From Martelella mediterranea (GTDB taxonomy: Bacteria > Pseudomonadota > Alphaproteobacteria > Rhizobiales > Rhizobiaceae), in assembly GCF_004342225.1 (NCBI RefSeq), contig NZ_SMAR01000039.1, forward strand, positions 1-33,236: DNA of 33,236 bases, read 5' to 3'. Position 1 is the first letter of the stretch; each line of letters begins with the position of its first letter. Of this stretch, positions 1 through 9,472 are shown piece after piece. The notes beneath the pieces were generated by a model, which saw only the letters and a program-made list of their open reading frames with translations, did not search any database and had not been told where the DNA came from. The position numbers and the translations under genes were made by a program.

Positions 1-108
1 CTGATATCTCCGTATTTGTTGCAGAATACAAAGAATCTGATGGCCGCCCTTCACTCAACCCCGGGCTTCAGCGCCATTCTTGGACAGACACTGAGAGTTT
101 AATTGAGG

Positions 109-507
109 ATGAAATCAAAATACTGCTTTGCGATCGCCGTCGTCGTGGCTCTTTCCGGCTTTTCCGCTCCGGCCTTTGCAGATGGCGATGCCAAACGGGG
201 TGAAGCACTTTTCAAACGTGTTTGTCGTGCCTGTCATACGGTTGAAGGGGACCAGAACCGTGTTGGGCCATATCTCGCCGGGGTCTGGGAGCGACCGGTC
301 GCCTCGGCGAAGGGATATCATTATACCAAGGCAATGCGTGCTTATGGTGATGAACTCGGAAAGTGGAACGAGGCCGCGATGGAAGCGTTTCTGATGAACC
401 CGCGCAAGACGGTTAAAGGTACGCGCATGGCCTATGCCGGGATCCGTGAGCTTGGCCCCGCATCCGACCTTGCTGCCTATCTTAAGAGCCTGCCAACGCC
501 GGAATAG
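109..507 (+). CDS. Class I c-type cytochrome, periplasmic
   Basis: Small electron carrier of the mono-haem cytochrome c class. The N-terminus (residues about 1-24) is a Sec signal peptide ending in a typical AFA cleavage site, so the protein is exported. The haem site C-R-A-C-H lies at residues 39-43, and Met107 in the GTRMAYAG stretch is the likely distal ligand, as in cytochrome c2/c550 types. About 132 residues is normal for the family. I chose ATG at 109; an in-frame TTG at 103 is also possible, and a GAGAG at 93-97 could serve either. No oxidase or dehydrogenase partner is adjacent, so its redox partner cannot be read from context. Nothing recognisable lies in the 100 bp before it. Confidence 0.9.
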   Translation: MKSKYCFAIAVVVALSGFSAPAFADGDAKRGEALFKRVCRACHTVEGDQNRVGPYLAGVWERPVASAKGYHYTKAMRAYGDELGKWNEAAMEAFLMNPRKTVKGTRMAYAGIRELGPASDLAAYLKSLPTPE

Positions 508-649
508 CGATTATAAAAAACCTGGCGGTCAGGAACCACCTGCCGAAGACGTTGGCTTTGGAATTGAAGGCTGGCTGCATGTCGCCTATCTTTCAGTGAC
601 GCGCCGTCAGGCATTCTGGTTGCGGTGAAACAGGGGATGGAGACAGATT

Positions 650-1771
650 ATGCTCGACAGTATGAAGGCCTTCGCAAGGCGCTTATGGACTTTGGCGCGG
701 CGTGGTCTCGGATACCTCTGGGTTGCCATTGCCTTTCCGTTTCGCGCAGGCGGCGGCTTTGTCGCACGGCGTGGCTGGATTGTGAAAGGCAGCGTTCTCG
801 CGATCCTCGTCGCCGTTGTGCTTTTTTATGGGCTCTACGTCTGGCGGGCGGAGGTCTGGCACAATTTCAATCCGGATTATGTCGCCGGGTATCAGCTGAA
901 TGAGCGAAGCGTTCCGGCAGGTGCGCCCCTTCCGGCGGGGGACGGGGAAACCGCGAAAGTCTGCGAGGACTCAGCAATCGTTGAGGTTTTGAGTGGGCTT
1001 GTTGACATGAATGTCAATCAGAATGACTGGCTCTCCTCGACGCTTGCCTATCGTCTCGGTTTCTTCGGCATAAACTGGGATCATACGCTGTTTCTGGATA
1101 ACAAGGCCTCGTTTCAGCGCGGTGTCCATCAGGCCGTGCGTCGCTCGACCGTGGAGCTGGTCGACTCTTTAGGCCGGGTACGCGGTACTTCCGGGGTGGA
1201 TGAAAACCTGCAAGATGCACGCGGCAACCTCCAGTACGATGAGTATTCCTGGTATTTCGGTCTCACTCCGTTCGGGTTTAAAACACCGACTCCGAGCTTT
1301 TACCGGTCTGCCATCCGCAGCCTTGACCGGTTTAACGCTGAACTTGCCGATTGTTCTGCGGTTTTTGATGCGCGTGCCGACAATCTGAGCCAGTTTGTGG
1401 ATCGTGTCGCGGCTGATCTTGGCGCAACATCTGCTATTCTCAGAGAGCGGTCTGAAAACCATAACGGCGGCTGGTTCGATCCGCGTGCCGACGACCGTTT
1501 CTGGTTCGCATACGGGCAGCTATACGGTTATTACGGTATCCTCGCGGCAGCAGAAGCTGACTTTTCTCAGGTTATTGCCCAGCGTGATCTGACAGCACTC
1601 TGGGATGAAACACTTGTCCAGTTCAGATCCGCGCTGGATATTCAGCCGCTGATCATATCGAATGGGCGCGAGGACGGCTGGATCATGCCGAGCCATCTTG
1701 CAACGATTGGTTTTTACATATTGCGGGCACGGTCAAATCTCGTGGAAGTTCGTTCAGTGCTCGAACGCTGA
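650..1771 (+). CDS. DUF2333 family membrane-anchored protein
   Basis: I recognise this as a DUF2333 (PF10095)-type protein of 373 residues; its function is not known. The N-terminus is basic with amphipathic stretches, followed by one clear transmembrane segment at about residues 46-65. The remaining 300 residues, rich in Trp, Tyr, Asp and Arg, would then sit on the periplasmic side, anchored in the inner membrane. The start is supported by GGAGA at 639-643, 6 nt before the ATG. It is transcribed alone: the cytochrome gene ends 142 bp upstream, and the LuxR gene converges from the other strand with only 8 bp between the stop codons. Family assignment rests on remembered sequence character, not a search. 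Confidence 0.75.
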   Translation: MLDSMKAFARRLWTLARRGLGYLWVAIAFPFRAGGGFVARRGWIVKGSVLAILVAVVLFYGLYVWRAEVWHNFNPDYVAGYQLNERSVPAGAPLPAGDGETAKVCEDSAIVEVLSGLVDMNVNQNDWLSSTLAYRLGFFGINWDHTLFLDNKASFQRGVHQAVRRSTVELVDSLGRVRGTSGVDENLQDARGNLQYDEYSWYFGLTPFGFKTPTPSFYRSAIRSLDRFNAELADCSAVFDARADNLSQFVDRVAADLGATSAILRERSENHNGGWFDPRADDRFWFAYGQLYGYYGILAAAEADFSQVIAQRDLTALWDETLVQFRSALDIQPLIISNGREDGWIMPSHLATIGFYILRARSNLVEVRSVLER

Positions 1772-1779
1772 TACATCGG

Positions 1780-2505
1780 TCAGTCGATCAGTTTCAGCCT
1801 CAGGGCTTTGGCGACGAGTTGTGTCCGGTTGACGCAGTCGAGCTTGCGAATGGCATTGGCCAGATAGGCATTGACGGTATGGTCTGACAGGCCAAGGATA
1901 CTGGCGATTTCTGACGAGGTTTTGCCCTCGGCTGACCAGCCGACGACTTCAAGCTCTCGGGCTGAAAGTTTACAAAGCCCAGCCGTTGAGATGTGGCCAA
2001 TGCCTTCGTAGTGGGAACAGACCTTCCGGGCGATCAAAGAAAGGTCATGCTGCTCGCTTTGGCTCAAGGGCGGGCGGTCGCCGAGAAACAGGATCCCCAG
2101 TTTTTCACGGCTTGTCATCGCATGCGCAAAAGCCACACCCATCTTCAGTTTATGCCGGCCCATCAAGCGGCGAAGTCGCCGTGAGCTTGGGTGCTCCGAA
2201 GCAGGCAGGTCTTCAAAAAGCCACTGCGAGCGCGCAAAAGACTGTTCAAGAAGTCTTCGGGTCAGAGGTGCTGACGACAGGCCATGAAGGTCGAAGGCCT
2301 CGAAAAGTGACTTTGGCAAGGAAGACATTCTGACTAAATATGCAAGCCTGATACACTGCGTTTCGGGAATGACCATCACGATATAGTCACGAAAACCAAA
2401 CGCACTGGTCACTCTCTCTACGACAGATTCGAGCTCTTCAGCCGTTGCTGCCACTGCCGCTGCAGCTTGCAATTCGTGTTGTCTTTCATGCGTAGAAAAG
2501 TCCAT
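1780..2505 (-). CDS. LuxR-family transcriptional regulator, orphan, with autoinducer-binding-like domain
   Basis: DNA-binding regulator of 241 residues. Residues about 15-165 look like the autoinducer-binding-like domain and residues 176-241 form a LuxR (GerE-type) helix-turn-helix, with the typical run LSARELEVVGW, EGKTSSEIA, LSDHTVN and RKLDCVNRTQ. No luxI-type synthase is in the window, so it is an orphan. In the ligand domain the positions matching the conserved Trp57, Tyr61 and Asp70 of TraR appear to be Leu/Ser, Phe and Ala, so classical acyl-homoserine-lactone binding is doubtful. This resembles VisN/VisR-like or diverged quorum regulators of rhizobia and Brucella. ATG at 2505 is preferred; an in-frame GTG at 2514 would add three residues. 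It is divergent from putA across an AT-rich gap, so local regulation of putA is possible but unproven. Confidence 0.85.
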   Translation of the reverse strand: MDFSTHERQHELQAAAAVAATAEELESVVERVTSAFGFRDYIVMVIPETQCIRLAYLVRMSSLPKSLFEAFDLHGLSSAPLTRRLLEQSFARSQWLFEDLPASEHPSSRRLRRLMGRHKLKMGVAFAHAMTSREKLGILFLGDRPPLSQSEQHDLSLIARKVCSHYEGIGHISTAGLCKLSARELEVVGWSAEGKTSSEIASILGLSDHTVNAYLANAIRKLDCVNRTQLVAKALRLKLID

Positions 2506-2514
2506 GGGTTGCAC

Positions 2515-2971
2515 ATCTTTTTCTGGATTATCATTGTCTTCTTTGCACCCGACAGCTTCGCTTGACGCGACTTGTTGCTTTTTGAAATGGATTGACCACG
2601 TTGAGATTATATTTCGATTTATCCTTACGTAACAAGGAGATTTAATCGAATTAATCCTCTTTGGCTTCCAAACATGTCAAAATTCAGAAGCGCATATTTA
2701 AAATTGAAAATCAATATAATACAACCAAAAGTATATTATTCTTTCGTTGTCTCTTATGTGCTTTCTGCTCATTAATAATCTTTTCAAGTTATTGAAATTT
2801 ATATACTAATATAGAGACTTTGACGTTGGTTCTCCACAGAGAATGATCGCGCCATTCAAACTGTGATGATTAGGGGTGCATTTGGTCGCATCCTCAAATA
2901 GAGAGGATATAGAGACTGACAAAAGTCACGTTATAGTCGTTGTTGAGTGCCAAACTGCGAAAGGCGAGTTC
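2515..2971. promoter_or_regulatory. AT-rich divergent intergenic region between the luxR-type gene and putA
   Basis: About 450 bp without a gene if putA starts at 2972. The part from roughly 2580 to 2820 is strikingly AT-rich compared with both flanks. It contains an inverted repeat TTAAT-CGA-ATTAA at 2642-2654 and several TATA-like stretches near 2790-2815 that could hold the putA promoter. No assignable protein-binding consensus was recognised. It probably holds divergent promoters for both genes; the exact elements cannot be fixed from sequence alone. Confidence 0.5.
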
Positions 2972-5900
2972 ATGACTGCGATCCCACCATTCTCCGCTTC
3001 ATATGCTGGTGACGATGATGCCCTCATCAAGGCGATGATCCGACGAATTTCGTCGCTTGATATCGATGATGCAGAGATTGACCGTCAGGTTCGTGGCATG
3101 GTCTCCGCCATTCGCGATGACAGCAATGCCAGCATCGGCGGTGTTGAAGACTTTATGCGTGAATATGGTCTTTCGACGCGTGAAGGTCTGGCGCTGATGG
3201 TCATGGCGGAAGCGCTCTTGCGTGTCCCGGATTCTGAAACACAGGAGCGCCTGATTGAAGATAAGCTGAAAGAAGGGGGCTGGCAGGATCACAAGTCGCA
3301 CGGTGATAGCTGGCTCGTTGCCTCTTCAGCCTGGGCACTGGCCACGGCATCTCGTGTGATCAAGCCGGGTGAGATGCCGGACAGCATTTTGCGCGGCCTG
3401 GCCCAGCGTATCGGCATGCCGTCAATGCGCGTTGTGACGCGACAGGCCATGCGCTTCCTCGGACGTCAGTTCGTTCTCGGCGAGAACATGAAAAATGCCC
3501 TTGATCGGGCGCGCAAAAATGAAGCTGCAGGCTACCGCCACTCGTTTGACATGCTGGGCGAGGGCGCCCGCACCCGTGAGGACGCCAAACGCTACTTCAA
3601 GTCTTATGCCGATGCGATTGATGCTCTGGGCAAATACATGAAGAAGAGCGGTAATGATCGTAAACTACCTGACCGTATTGGTATTTCAGTCAAGCTTTCG
3701 GCCATTCACCCGCACTATCTGGCAACCCATCGTGACGAAGTGATGCGCGAGGTCGTGCCGGATCTGCTGAAGCTTGCACAAATGGCGAAAGAGCATGAGC
3801 TGAACTTCACCGTTGATGCTGAAGAAGCGGATCGGCTGGAGCTGTCGCTCGATGTGATTGAGGCTGTCTTTTCCGATCCGTCACTGGAAGGATGGGATGG
3901 CTTCGGCCTGGCTATTCAGGGCTACCAGAAGCGCGCCGGTGCCGTTGTTGATTATATCGATGATCTCTGTGCCCGACTGAACCGCCGGATGATGGTGCGT
4001 CTTGTGAAGGGGGCTTACTGGGATACTGAAATCAAGCGGGCGCAGGAGCGTGGCCTTGACGACTATCCGGTCTGGACCCGTAAGCCGGCCACAGATGTGG
4101 CCTATCTGGATGTTGCCAAGAAGCTTCTGGATAAACGCCCCCGGCTCTATCCGCAGTTTGCAACGCATAACGCGCTGACGATTGCCTCCGTCCTTGCCAT
4201 TGCCGGAGAAGACCGGACAGGCTTTGAGATGCAGCGTCTTCATGGAATGGGCGAAACGCTTTACGACTACTTACACAAGCAGAACAATAGTGTTCCCTGC
4301 CGTATCTATGCGCCCGTCGGCGGTTATCGCGATCTGTTGGCTTATCTGGTGCGCCGTCTTCTGGAAAATGGTGCAAACTCATCTTTTGTGTCCATGGTTG
4401 GCGATAAGAAGGTTCCGGTGGAACATCTTCTTGAGCGGCCTCAGACAAAGCTGAAGCTTGACGAAGGCCATAGCGCACGCAACCGGAATATCCCGCTGCC
4501 CAGCGCGATTTACTCCGACCGACGCAACAGCGCCGGTATTGAGTTTGGTGATCGAGACAGTCTTGCAAAGCTGGTCCGCGATATGGACAAGAACAAGGCT
4601 GCTGTCGATGCAGTGCCACTCATGCCAGGTTTGAAGGCCGACGGCGACAAGAAGCCCGTTATGTCGCCGTCTGATCCCGACCAGCAGGTCGGCACGATTA
4701 TCTGGGCGGAAGCAAGCGCCGTTCAGCCTGCCTTTGATGTTGCAAAAAAAGGGTTTGCGGAATGGTCGCGCCGACCGGTGGAAGAGCGTGCATTGGCGCT
4801 TGAAAAGGCCGCTGACCTGATGGAAGAGCATCATGCGCGCCTCATGCGTCTGCTTTCCGACGAAGCTGGCAAGACGCTGGATGATGGTCTGGCCGAAATC
4901 CGCGAAGCCGTGGATTTCTGCCGCTACTATGCTATTCAGGCGCGCAAGATGTTTGCCGGTCCGATGGCCATGCCGGGCCCGACCGGCGAGGATGACAGCT
5001 ATCGCTGGCGCGGTCGCGGCGTGTTTACGTGCATTTCACCCTGGAATTTTCCGCTTGCCATTTTCATGGGGCAGATCACGGCTGCACTGGTTTCCGGCAA
5101 TGCCGTTATCGCCAAGCCTGCTCCGCAGACGCCACTGATCGCCTTTGAAGCGATCAAGCTGCTGCATCAGGCTGGTGTGCCCGAAAACGCACTTCTGTTC
5201 TTGCCGGGTGGCCCGGAACTGGGTGCGGCGATTACTGAACATCCCGACCTTGGCGGTGTGGCTTTCACTGGCTCGACAGCGACGGCACGTGCAATCAATC
5301 GCACACTGGCTGCCAAGGATGGGCCGATCACCCCGCTGATTGCCGAGACGGGTGGTTTGAACGCAATGATCGTGGATGCCACCGCGTTGCCGGAGCAGGT
5401 TGCCGATGACGTTGTCATGTCGGCCTTCCGGTCCGCTGGGCAGCGCTGTTCGGCGCTTCGTATTCTCTATGTTCAGCAGGATATCGCCGACCGCATGATC
5501 GATATGATCGAAGGTGCTGCGATGGAACTGAACATGGCTGATCCGTCGAAGCCTGATACCGATATGGGGCCGGTGATCGACAAGAAACAGTGGCAGATGC
5601 TGGCCGATCATGTCGCGGATATGAAGCAGAACCAGAAGCTGCGCTATGCCGGCAAAGCGCCGGAAAAGGGAACGTTCTTTGCGCCGCATATCGTTGAACT
5701 TGACAAGCCTGGTTCGCTGACGAAGGAAGTCTTCGGCCCGATCCTGCATATCGTGCGCTATAAAGCCGGAGAGCTGGACAAGGTCTGTGATCAGATCAGT
5801 GCGACAGGCTACGGGCTGACGCTCGGCATTCACAGCCGCATTTCCGGCACGGCAGAGCGTGTGGTCCGCCGTATGGATACGGGCAATATTTATGTCAATC

Positions 5901-6079
5901 GGAATATGATTGGTGCCGTTGTGGGCACGCAGCCTTTTGGTGGCTCGGGTCTTTCCGGAACCGGTTTCAAAGCGGGAGGTCCGGCCTATCTGCTGCGATT
6001 TGCGCTTGAGCAGGTGGTTTCGGTCAACACCGCTGCTGCAGGCGGCAATGCCAGCCTGATTGCGATCGATGACGACTGA
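2972..6079 (+). CDS. putA: Bifunctional proline dehydrogenase / L-glutamate-gamma-semialdehyde dehydrogenase PutA
   Basis: Oxidises proline to pyrroline-5-carboxylate (FAD) and then to glutamate (NAD+), a membrane-peripheral enzyme. Residues about 180-480 are the proline dehydrogenase barrel, with [51 protein letters not shown] and the C-terminal [17 protein letters not shown] helix. Residues about 560-1015 are the aldehyde dehydrogenase, with Glu792 in AETGG and catalytic Cys826 in GQRCSALR. At about 1035 residues it is a short PutA: it has neither the N-terminal ribbon-helix-helix DNA-binding domain of E. coli PutA nor an extended C-terminal domain, so it should not repress its own gene. 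ATG at 2972 with AAGGCGAG upstream is preferred; an in-frame GTG at 2876 would add 32 residues that do not look like PutA. A strong terminator follows. Confidence 0.97.
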   Translation: MTAIPPFSASYAGDDDALIKAMIRRISSLDIDDAEIDRQVRGMVSAIRDDSNASIGGVEDFMREYGLSTREGLALMVMAEALLRVPDSETQERLIEDKLKEGGWQDHKSHGDSWLVASSAWALATASRVIKPGEMPDSILRGLAQRIGMPSMRVVTRQAMRFLGRQFVLGENMKNALDRARKNEAAGYRHSFDMLGEGARTREDAKRYFKSYADAIDALGKYMKKSGNDRKLPDRIGISVKLSAIHPHYLATHRDEVMREVVPDLLKLAQMAKEHELNFTVDAEEADRLELSLDVIEAVFSDPSLEGWDGFGLAIQGYQKRAGAVVDYIDDLCARLNRRMMVRLVKGAYWDTEIKRAQERGLDDYPVWTRKPATDVAYLDVAKKLLDKRPRLYPQFATHNALTIASVLAIAGEDRTGFEMQRLHGMGETLYDYLHKQNNSVPCRIYAPVGGYRDLLAYLVRRLLENGANSSFVSMVGDKKVPVEHLLERPQTKLKLDEGHSARNRNIPLPSAIYSDRRNSAGIEFGDRDSLAKLVRDMDKNKAAVDAVPLMPGLKADGDKKPVMSPSDPDQQVGTIIWAEASAVQPAFDVAKKGFAEWSRRPVEERALALEKAADLMEEHHARLMRLLSDEAGKTLDDGLAEIREAVDFCRYYAIQARKMFAGPMAMPGPTGEDDSYRWRGRGVFTCISPWNFPLAIFMGQITAALVSGNAVIAKPAPQTPLIAFEAIKLLHQAGVPENALLFLPGGPELGAAITEHPDLGGVAFTGSTATARAINRTLAAKDGPITPLIAETGGLNAMIVDATALPEQVADDVVMSAFRSAGQRCSALRILYVQQDIADRMIDMIEGAAMELNMADPSKPDTDMGPVIDKKQWQMLADHVADMKQNQKLRYAGKAPEKGTFFAPHIVELDKPGSLTKEVFGPILHIVRYKAGELDKVCDQISATGYGLTLGIHSRISGTAERVVRRMDTGNIYVNRNMIGAVVGTQPFGGSGLSGTGFKAGGPAYLLRFALEQVVSVNTAAAGGNASLIAIDDD

Positions 6080-6110
6080 TCCGGTGGTTTTGAACGTTTT
6101 ATAAGAAAGA

Positions 6111-6148
6111 AGCCCCGCGTCGTTCGAAAACGGCGCGGGGCTTTTTTT
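6111..6148 (+). terminator. Rho-independent terminator of putA
   Basis: A 14-bp stem (6111-6124 with 6129-6142, one T-G mismatch) has a CGAA tetraloop and is followed by seven T residues at 6142-6148. It lies 31 bp past the putA stop codon. It sits between the convergent putA and malic enzyme genes; the minus-strand side has no comparable T run, so it mainly serves putA. Confidence 0.93.
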
Positions 6149-6166
6149 GTGGGTTTCAAAGTGCTG

Positions 6167-8491
6167 TTATTCCGCAGCGACTTTATGCGTTGTTTCGCTT
6201 CGATTGGCCTCAACAACGGCGAGTGTCGCCATATTGACGATGCCGCGTGAGGTGACCGATGGCGACAGAATGTGGGCCGGCATCGCGCTGCCAAGCAGGA
6301 TTGGGCCGACATGCAGTGCGTCCAGCATCTGCTGAACGACAGTCATCGTGATATGCGCGGCATCAAGCGACGGGAAGACCAGAAGATTGGCTTCACCCTT
6401 GAGCGTGCTGTCTGTGATGTTGCGCTTGCGCATCACTTCGGAAATCGCCGCATCGCCGTGCATTTCACCATCGACTTCCAGCTCCGGCATACGTTCACGG
6501 ATGATGCCCAGAGCATCGCGCATTTTGGTTGCACTTTCGGAATCACGCGAACCGAAATTCGAATGGGAAACGAGTGCTGCTTTGGTCGACATGCCAAAGC
6601 GTGCAATCGCATTGGCCGACTGGATCGTCGTTTCGGCGATTTCCTCTGCTGTCGGATTATAGGTTACATGCGTATCAGCAAAAAATGTTGCGCCGCGGTT
6701 TGAAATCAACAGCCCCAGGCTGGAGAAGTCGCGAACATGCTCGTCCTTGCCGACGATGTTGCCAATGTCGCGAAGGTGCCGTTCGAACCGGCCTTCCACA
6801 CCGCACAGCAGCGCATCCGCATCTCCGCGCTTGACGGCCAGTGCGCCAATCACCGTCGTGTTGGTGCGCACGATCGTGCGGGCACGGTCCGGCGTAACGC
6901 CCTTGCGCGCGACCAGCGCCAGATATTCATCGACATATTCGCGAAAGCGGGAATCGCTTTCCGGGTTAATGACCTCAAAGTCTTCATGCAGGCGCATTCT
7001 CAGGCCATAGCGCTTCATGCGGGTTTCCAGCACATTCGGGCGGCCAATCAGAGTTGGCTTGGAAATGCCTTCTTCGACCAGAACCTGCGCTGCACGCATG
7101 ACGCGTTCGTCCTCGCCGTCGGAGAAGATAATGCGCTTTGGTTCGGCTGCCTTGGCGGCTGCAAAAACCGGCTTCATGACAAGGCCGGAGCGGAAAGCGA
7201 AGCGATTGAGATGATCGAAATAGGCCTGGTAATCTTCAATTGGACGTTCCGCAACACCGCTTTCCTCTGCCGCTTTGGCAACGGCCGGAGCAATCCTCAG
7301 GATCAGGCGCGGATCAAATGGTGAAGGGATCAGGTAATCCGGACCAAAAATCAACGGTTCGCCGTTGGCTGCGGTTCCGGTTGCTTCCCAGACTTCTTCT
7401 TTTGCCAGATCGGCTATGGCACGCACCGCCGCCATCTTCATTTCTTCATTGATCGTACGTGCACCGCAATCGAGCGCACCACGGAAGATGTAAGGAAAGC
7501 ACAGAACGTTGTTGACCTGATTTGGAAAGTCCGAGCGACCGGTGCAGATCATCGCGTCTTCGCGTTCTGCACGGGCCAGATCCGGCATGATTTCCGGCAC
7601 TGGATTGGCTAGCGCCATCACCATCGGCTTATCGGCCATCTGCTTCAGAAGATCCGGCTTCAGCACACCGGCTACCGACAGGCCGAGGAATACATCTGCA
7701 CCCTCAATGTGGTCGGCGAGTGTGTGCTTGTCACTTTCCTGCGCGTAAATGGATTTCCACTGATCCATGTGCGTGGTGCGTCCGGGGTAGACGAGACCGT
7801 CAATGTCAAAGACCCAGATGTTCTCGCGCTTCGCACCAAGCGAAACAAGCAGGTTGAGACAGGCAAGAGCCGCCGCACCAGCGCCGGATGCAACGATCTT
7901 GACGTTCTCGATCGATTTTCCGGCGAGTTCCAGTCCGTTGAGGATTGCCGCTGCCACGATGATGGCCGTGCCGTGCTGGTCATCGTGAAAGACCGGGATC
8001 TGCATTTTTTCACGCAGGATCCGCTCAACCTCGAAACATTCCGGAGCTTTGATATCTTCAAGGTTCACACCGCCGAAGGTGGGTTCCAGCGCGCTGATGG
8101 TTGAAACCATGTCTTCAATCGCAGGCGCATCGATTTCGATGTCGAACACATCGATACCGGCGAATTTCTTGAAGAGGACCGCCTTGCCCTCCATCACCGG
8201 CTTTGAGGCCAGCGGACCGATATTGCCAAGGCCGAGAACAGCGGTGCCATTGGAAATGACAGCGACGAGATTACTGCGGGATGTGTATTTGGCGGCATCA
8301 TGCGGATTATCATGAATGGCGAGGCAGGGCGCGCCAACGCCCGGCGAATAGGCAAGGGCCAGATCTCGCTGGTTCCCCAGCGGTTTGATCGCCTGGATCT
8401 CCAGTTTACCAGCGCGCGGATAGCGGTGGTAAAACAGCGCCTGTTCCTTCAGTTCATCGGTCGCTGGCTTCTTGTCTGTAGGTTCGCTCAT
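6167..8491 (-). CDS. maeB: Malic enzyme with C-terminal phosphotransacetylase-like domain
   Basis: Decarboxylates malate to pyruvate with reduction of NAD(P)+, linking the TCA cycle to gluconeogenesis and acetyl-CoA supply. The 774 residues match the long bacterial type. The malic N-terminal domain runs over about residues 20-160 (AYSPGVGAP near 47, EDIKAPE near 145), the metal-site run FHDDQHGTA is at 168-176, and the Rossmann glycines GAGAAA are at 203-208. Residues about 430-760 are a phosphotransacetylase-like domain, which in this family is regulatory (acetyl-CoA sensing) and not catalytic. AGGAGA lies just upstream of the ATG. The sequence alone does not tell the NADP type (MaeB/Tme) from the NAD type (Dme). 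Together with PutA next door it fits growth on amino acids, but the two genes converge and are not an operon. Confidence 0.95.
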   Translation of the reverse strand: MSEPTDKKPATDELKEQALFYHRYPRAGKLEIQAIKPLGNQRDLALAYSPGVGAPCLAIHDNPHDAAKYTSRSNLVAVISNGTAVLGLGNIGPLASKPVMEGKAVLFKKFAGIDVFDIEIDAPAIEDMVSTISALEPTFGGVNLEDIKAPECFEVERILREKMQIPVFHDDQHGTAIIVAAAILNGLELAGKSIENVKIVASGAGAAALACLNLLVSLGAKRENIWVFDIDGLVYPGRTTHMDQWKSIYAQESDKHTLADHIEGADVFLGLSVAGVLKPDLLKQMADKPMVMALANPVPEIMPDLARAEREDAMICTGRSDFPNQVNNVLCFPYIFRGALDCGARTINEEMKMAAVRAIADLAKEEVWEATGTAANGEPLIFGPDYLIPSPFDPRLILRIAPAVAKAAEESGVAERPIEDYQAYFDHLNRFAFRSGLVMKPVFAAAKAAEPKRIIFSDGEDERVMRAAQVLVEEGISKPTLIGRPNVLETRMKRYGLRMRLHEDFEVINPESDSRFREYVDEYLALVARKGVTPDRARTIVRTNTTVIGALAVKRGDADALLCGVEGRFERHLRDIGNIVGKDEHVRDFSSLGLLISNRGATFFADTHVTYNPTAEEIAETTIQSANAIARFGMSTKAALVSHSNFGSRDSESATKMRDALGIIRERMPELEVDGEMHGDAAISEVMRKRNITDSTLKGEANLLVFPSLDAAHITMTVVQQMLDALHVGPILLGSAMPAHILSPSVTSRGIVNMATLAVVEANRSETTHKVAAE

Positions 8492-8862
8492 TCACTTCTC
8501 TCCTTGGCTCCGTACGAGAAAATGCGCCAGCTTTGTCAGCGCCAATGGCCTTTGACGGGCCTTTTCCTTACGCCTGCCCGAAAGCAGGGCAGAGCGACTA
8601 TATGAGGGGCGCAGAGGGACTGCAATCCATCAGTTGCAAACATATCGGCATTGTATGAACGCGCTTTGAATCGCGTGCCTTCAGGTATCAAAGACTGTAC
8701 TCAGTGTTCATCTTATGAGAGCTATCGCATTTCTGGTCCCGCTTTATGATGATCGCAACGAATGACTGAGCCTTGTGCTTCCAAACAGTGTCTTATCACG
8801 AGGCCGCTCGGTTCATGCGATTTCACCAAACCTTCTTCGCCAAGTCTTTCATGGAGACCAAA
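8492..8862. other. Intergenic region between malic enzyme and DoxX genes
   Basis: About 370 bp separate these divergent genes. It must hold both promoters, but I see no clear -35/-10 pair, hairpin or RNA gene. The reading frame open from 8773 toward the DoxX gene has no family-like residues before the proposed start at 8863. Confidence 0.4.
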
Positions 8863-9270
8863 ATGAATTTTGATAAAATCCTTTCGCCGCTTTCTCCTTA
8901 CTTCCTTGCGCTGCTGCGCGTTGTCTCCGGCCTTCTGTTCCTCGAACACGGAACCCAGAAAATCCTGCACTTTCCGGTTTCCGATTTTCATCCGCCGATT
9001 TTCTCACTGCTGGGAGCCGCCGGCATTCTGGAGCTTGTGGGTGGTGTCCTGATCATTCTCGGTCTGTTTACGCGCCCTGCCGCCTTTATTCTCTCGGGAC
9101 AGATGGCATTCGCCTATTTCATGATGCATGCACCGAACAGTGTCTTTCCCGCACTCAACGGCGGTGATGCAGCGATCCTCTTTTGTTTCATCTTTCTGTT
9201 CATGGTCTTTGCTGGTCCTGGAAAGTTCAGCCTTGATGGAAAGCGGAAGGCCCTGCGCCATTCGTATTGA
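8863..9270 (+). CDS. DoxX family inner-membrane protein
   Basis: A 135-residue integral membrane protein of the DoxX/DUF417-like group. It has four hydrophobic segments and typical N-terminal features: LRVVSGLLFLEHGTQKI, then a Gly-rich GAAGILELVGGVLIILGLFTRPAA and a third segment LSGQMAFAYFMMHAP. Members act in quinol- or thiosulfate-linked redox in some organisms, but most are of unknown role. The start at 8863 is chosen because GGAGA at 8853-8857 sits 5 nt upstream; earlier in-frame starts would add a hydrophilic, unrelated leader. It is a single gene followed by its own terminator. Confidence 0.88.
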   Translation: MNFDKILSPLSPYFLALLRVVSGLLFLEHGTQKILHFPVSDFHPPIFSLLGAAGILELVGGVLIILGLFTRPAAFILSGQMAFAYFMMHAPNSVFPALNGGDAAILFCFIFLFMVFAGPGKFSLDGKRKALRHSY

Positions 9271-9296
9271 CGGTTTTCTGAAAGTTCAGATTGGAG

Positions 9297-9325
9297 AAGG
9301 GCGGGCATTTTTGTCCGCCTTTTTC
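9297..9325 (+). terminator. Rho-independent terminator after the DoxX gene
   Basis: The stem GCGGGCA (9301-9307) pairs with TGTCCGC (9312-9318) with one G-T pair and can extend by a few weaker pairs. A run of T residues follows from 9320. It begins 27 bp after the DoxX stop codon. Confidence 0.8.
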
Positions 9326-9472
9326 AGTTTTCGGAGCCGTTCCTTTTCCAAGTTTACGTTCGAATGTTCAAATGAACAACGCTGAGACTGGCAACTCCCC
9401 TTTTATAATCCGGCAAAAGCGTTTACCTCTGACAGAAAACAGGCCCTCAAAGCTTCCAGGAGTTTCCCTTTC

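Noticed and set aside
2876-2971. N-terminal extension of PutA from a GTG start
   Set aside because: The 32 added residues do not resemble PutA, and the ATG at 2972 has a better upstream context.
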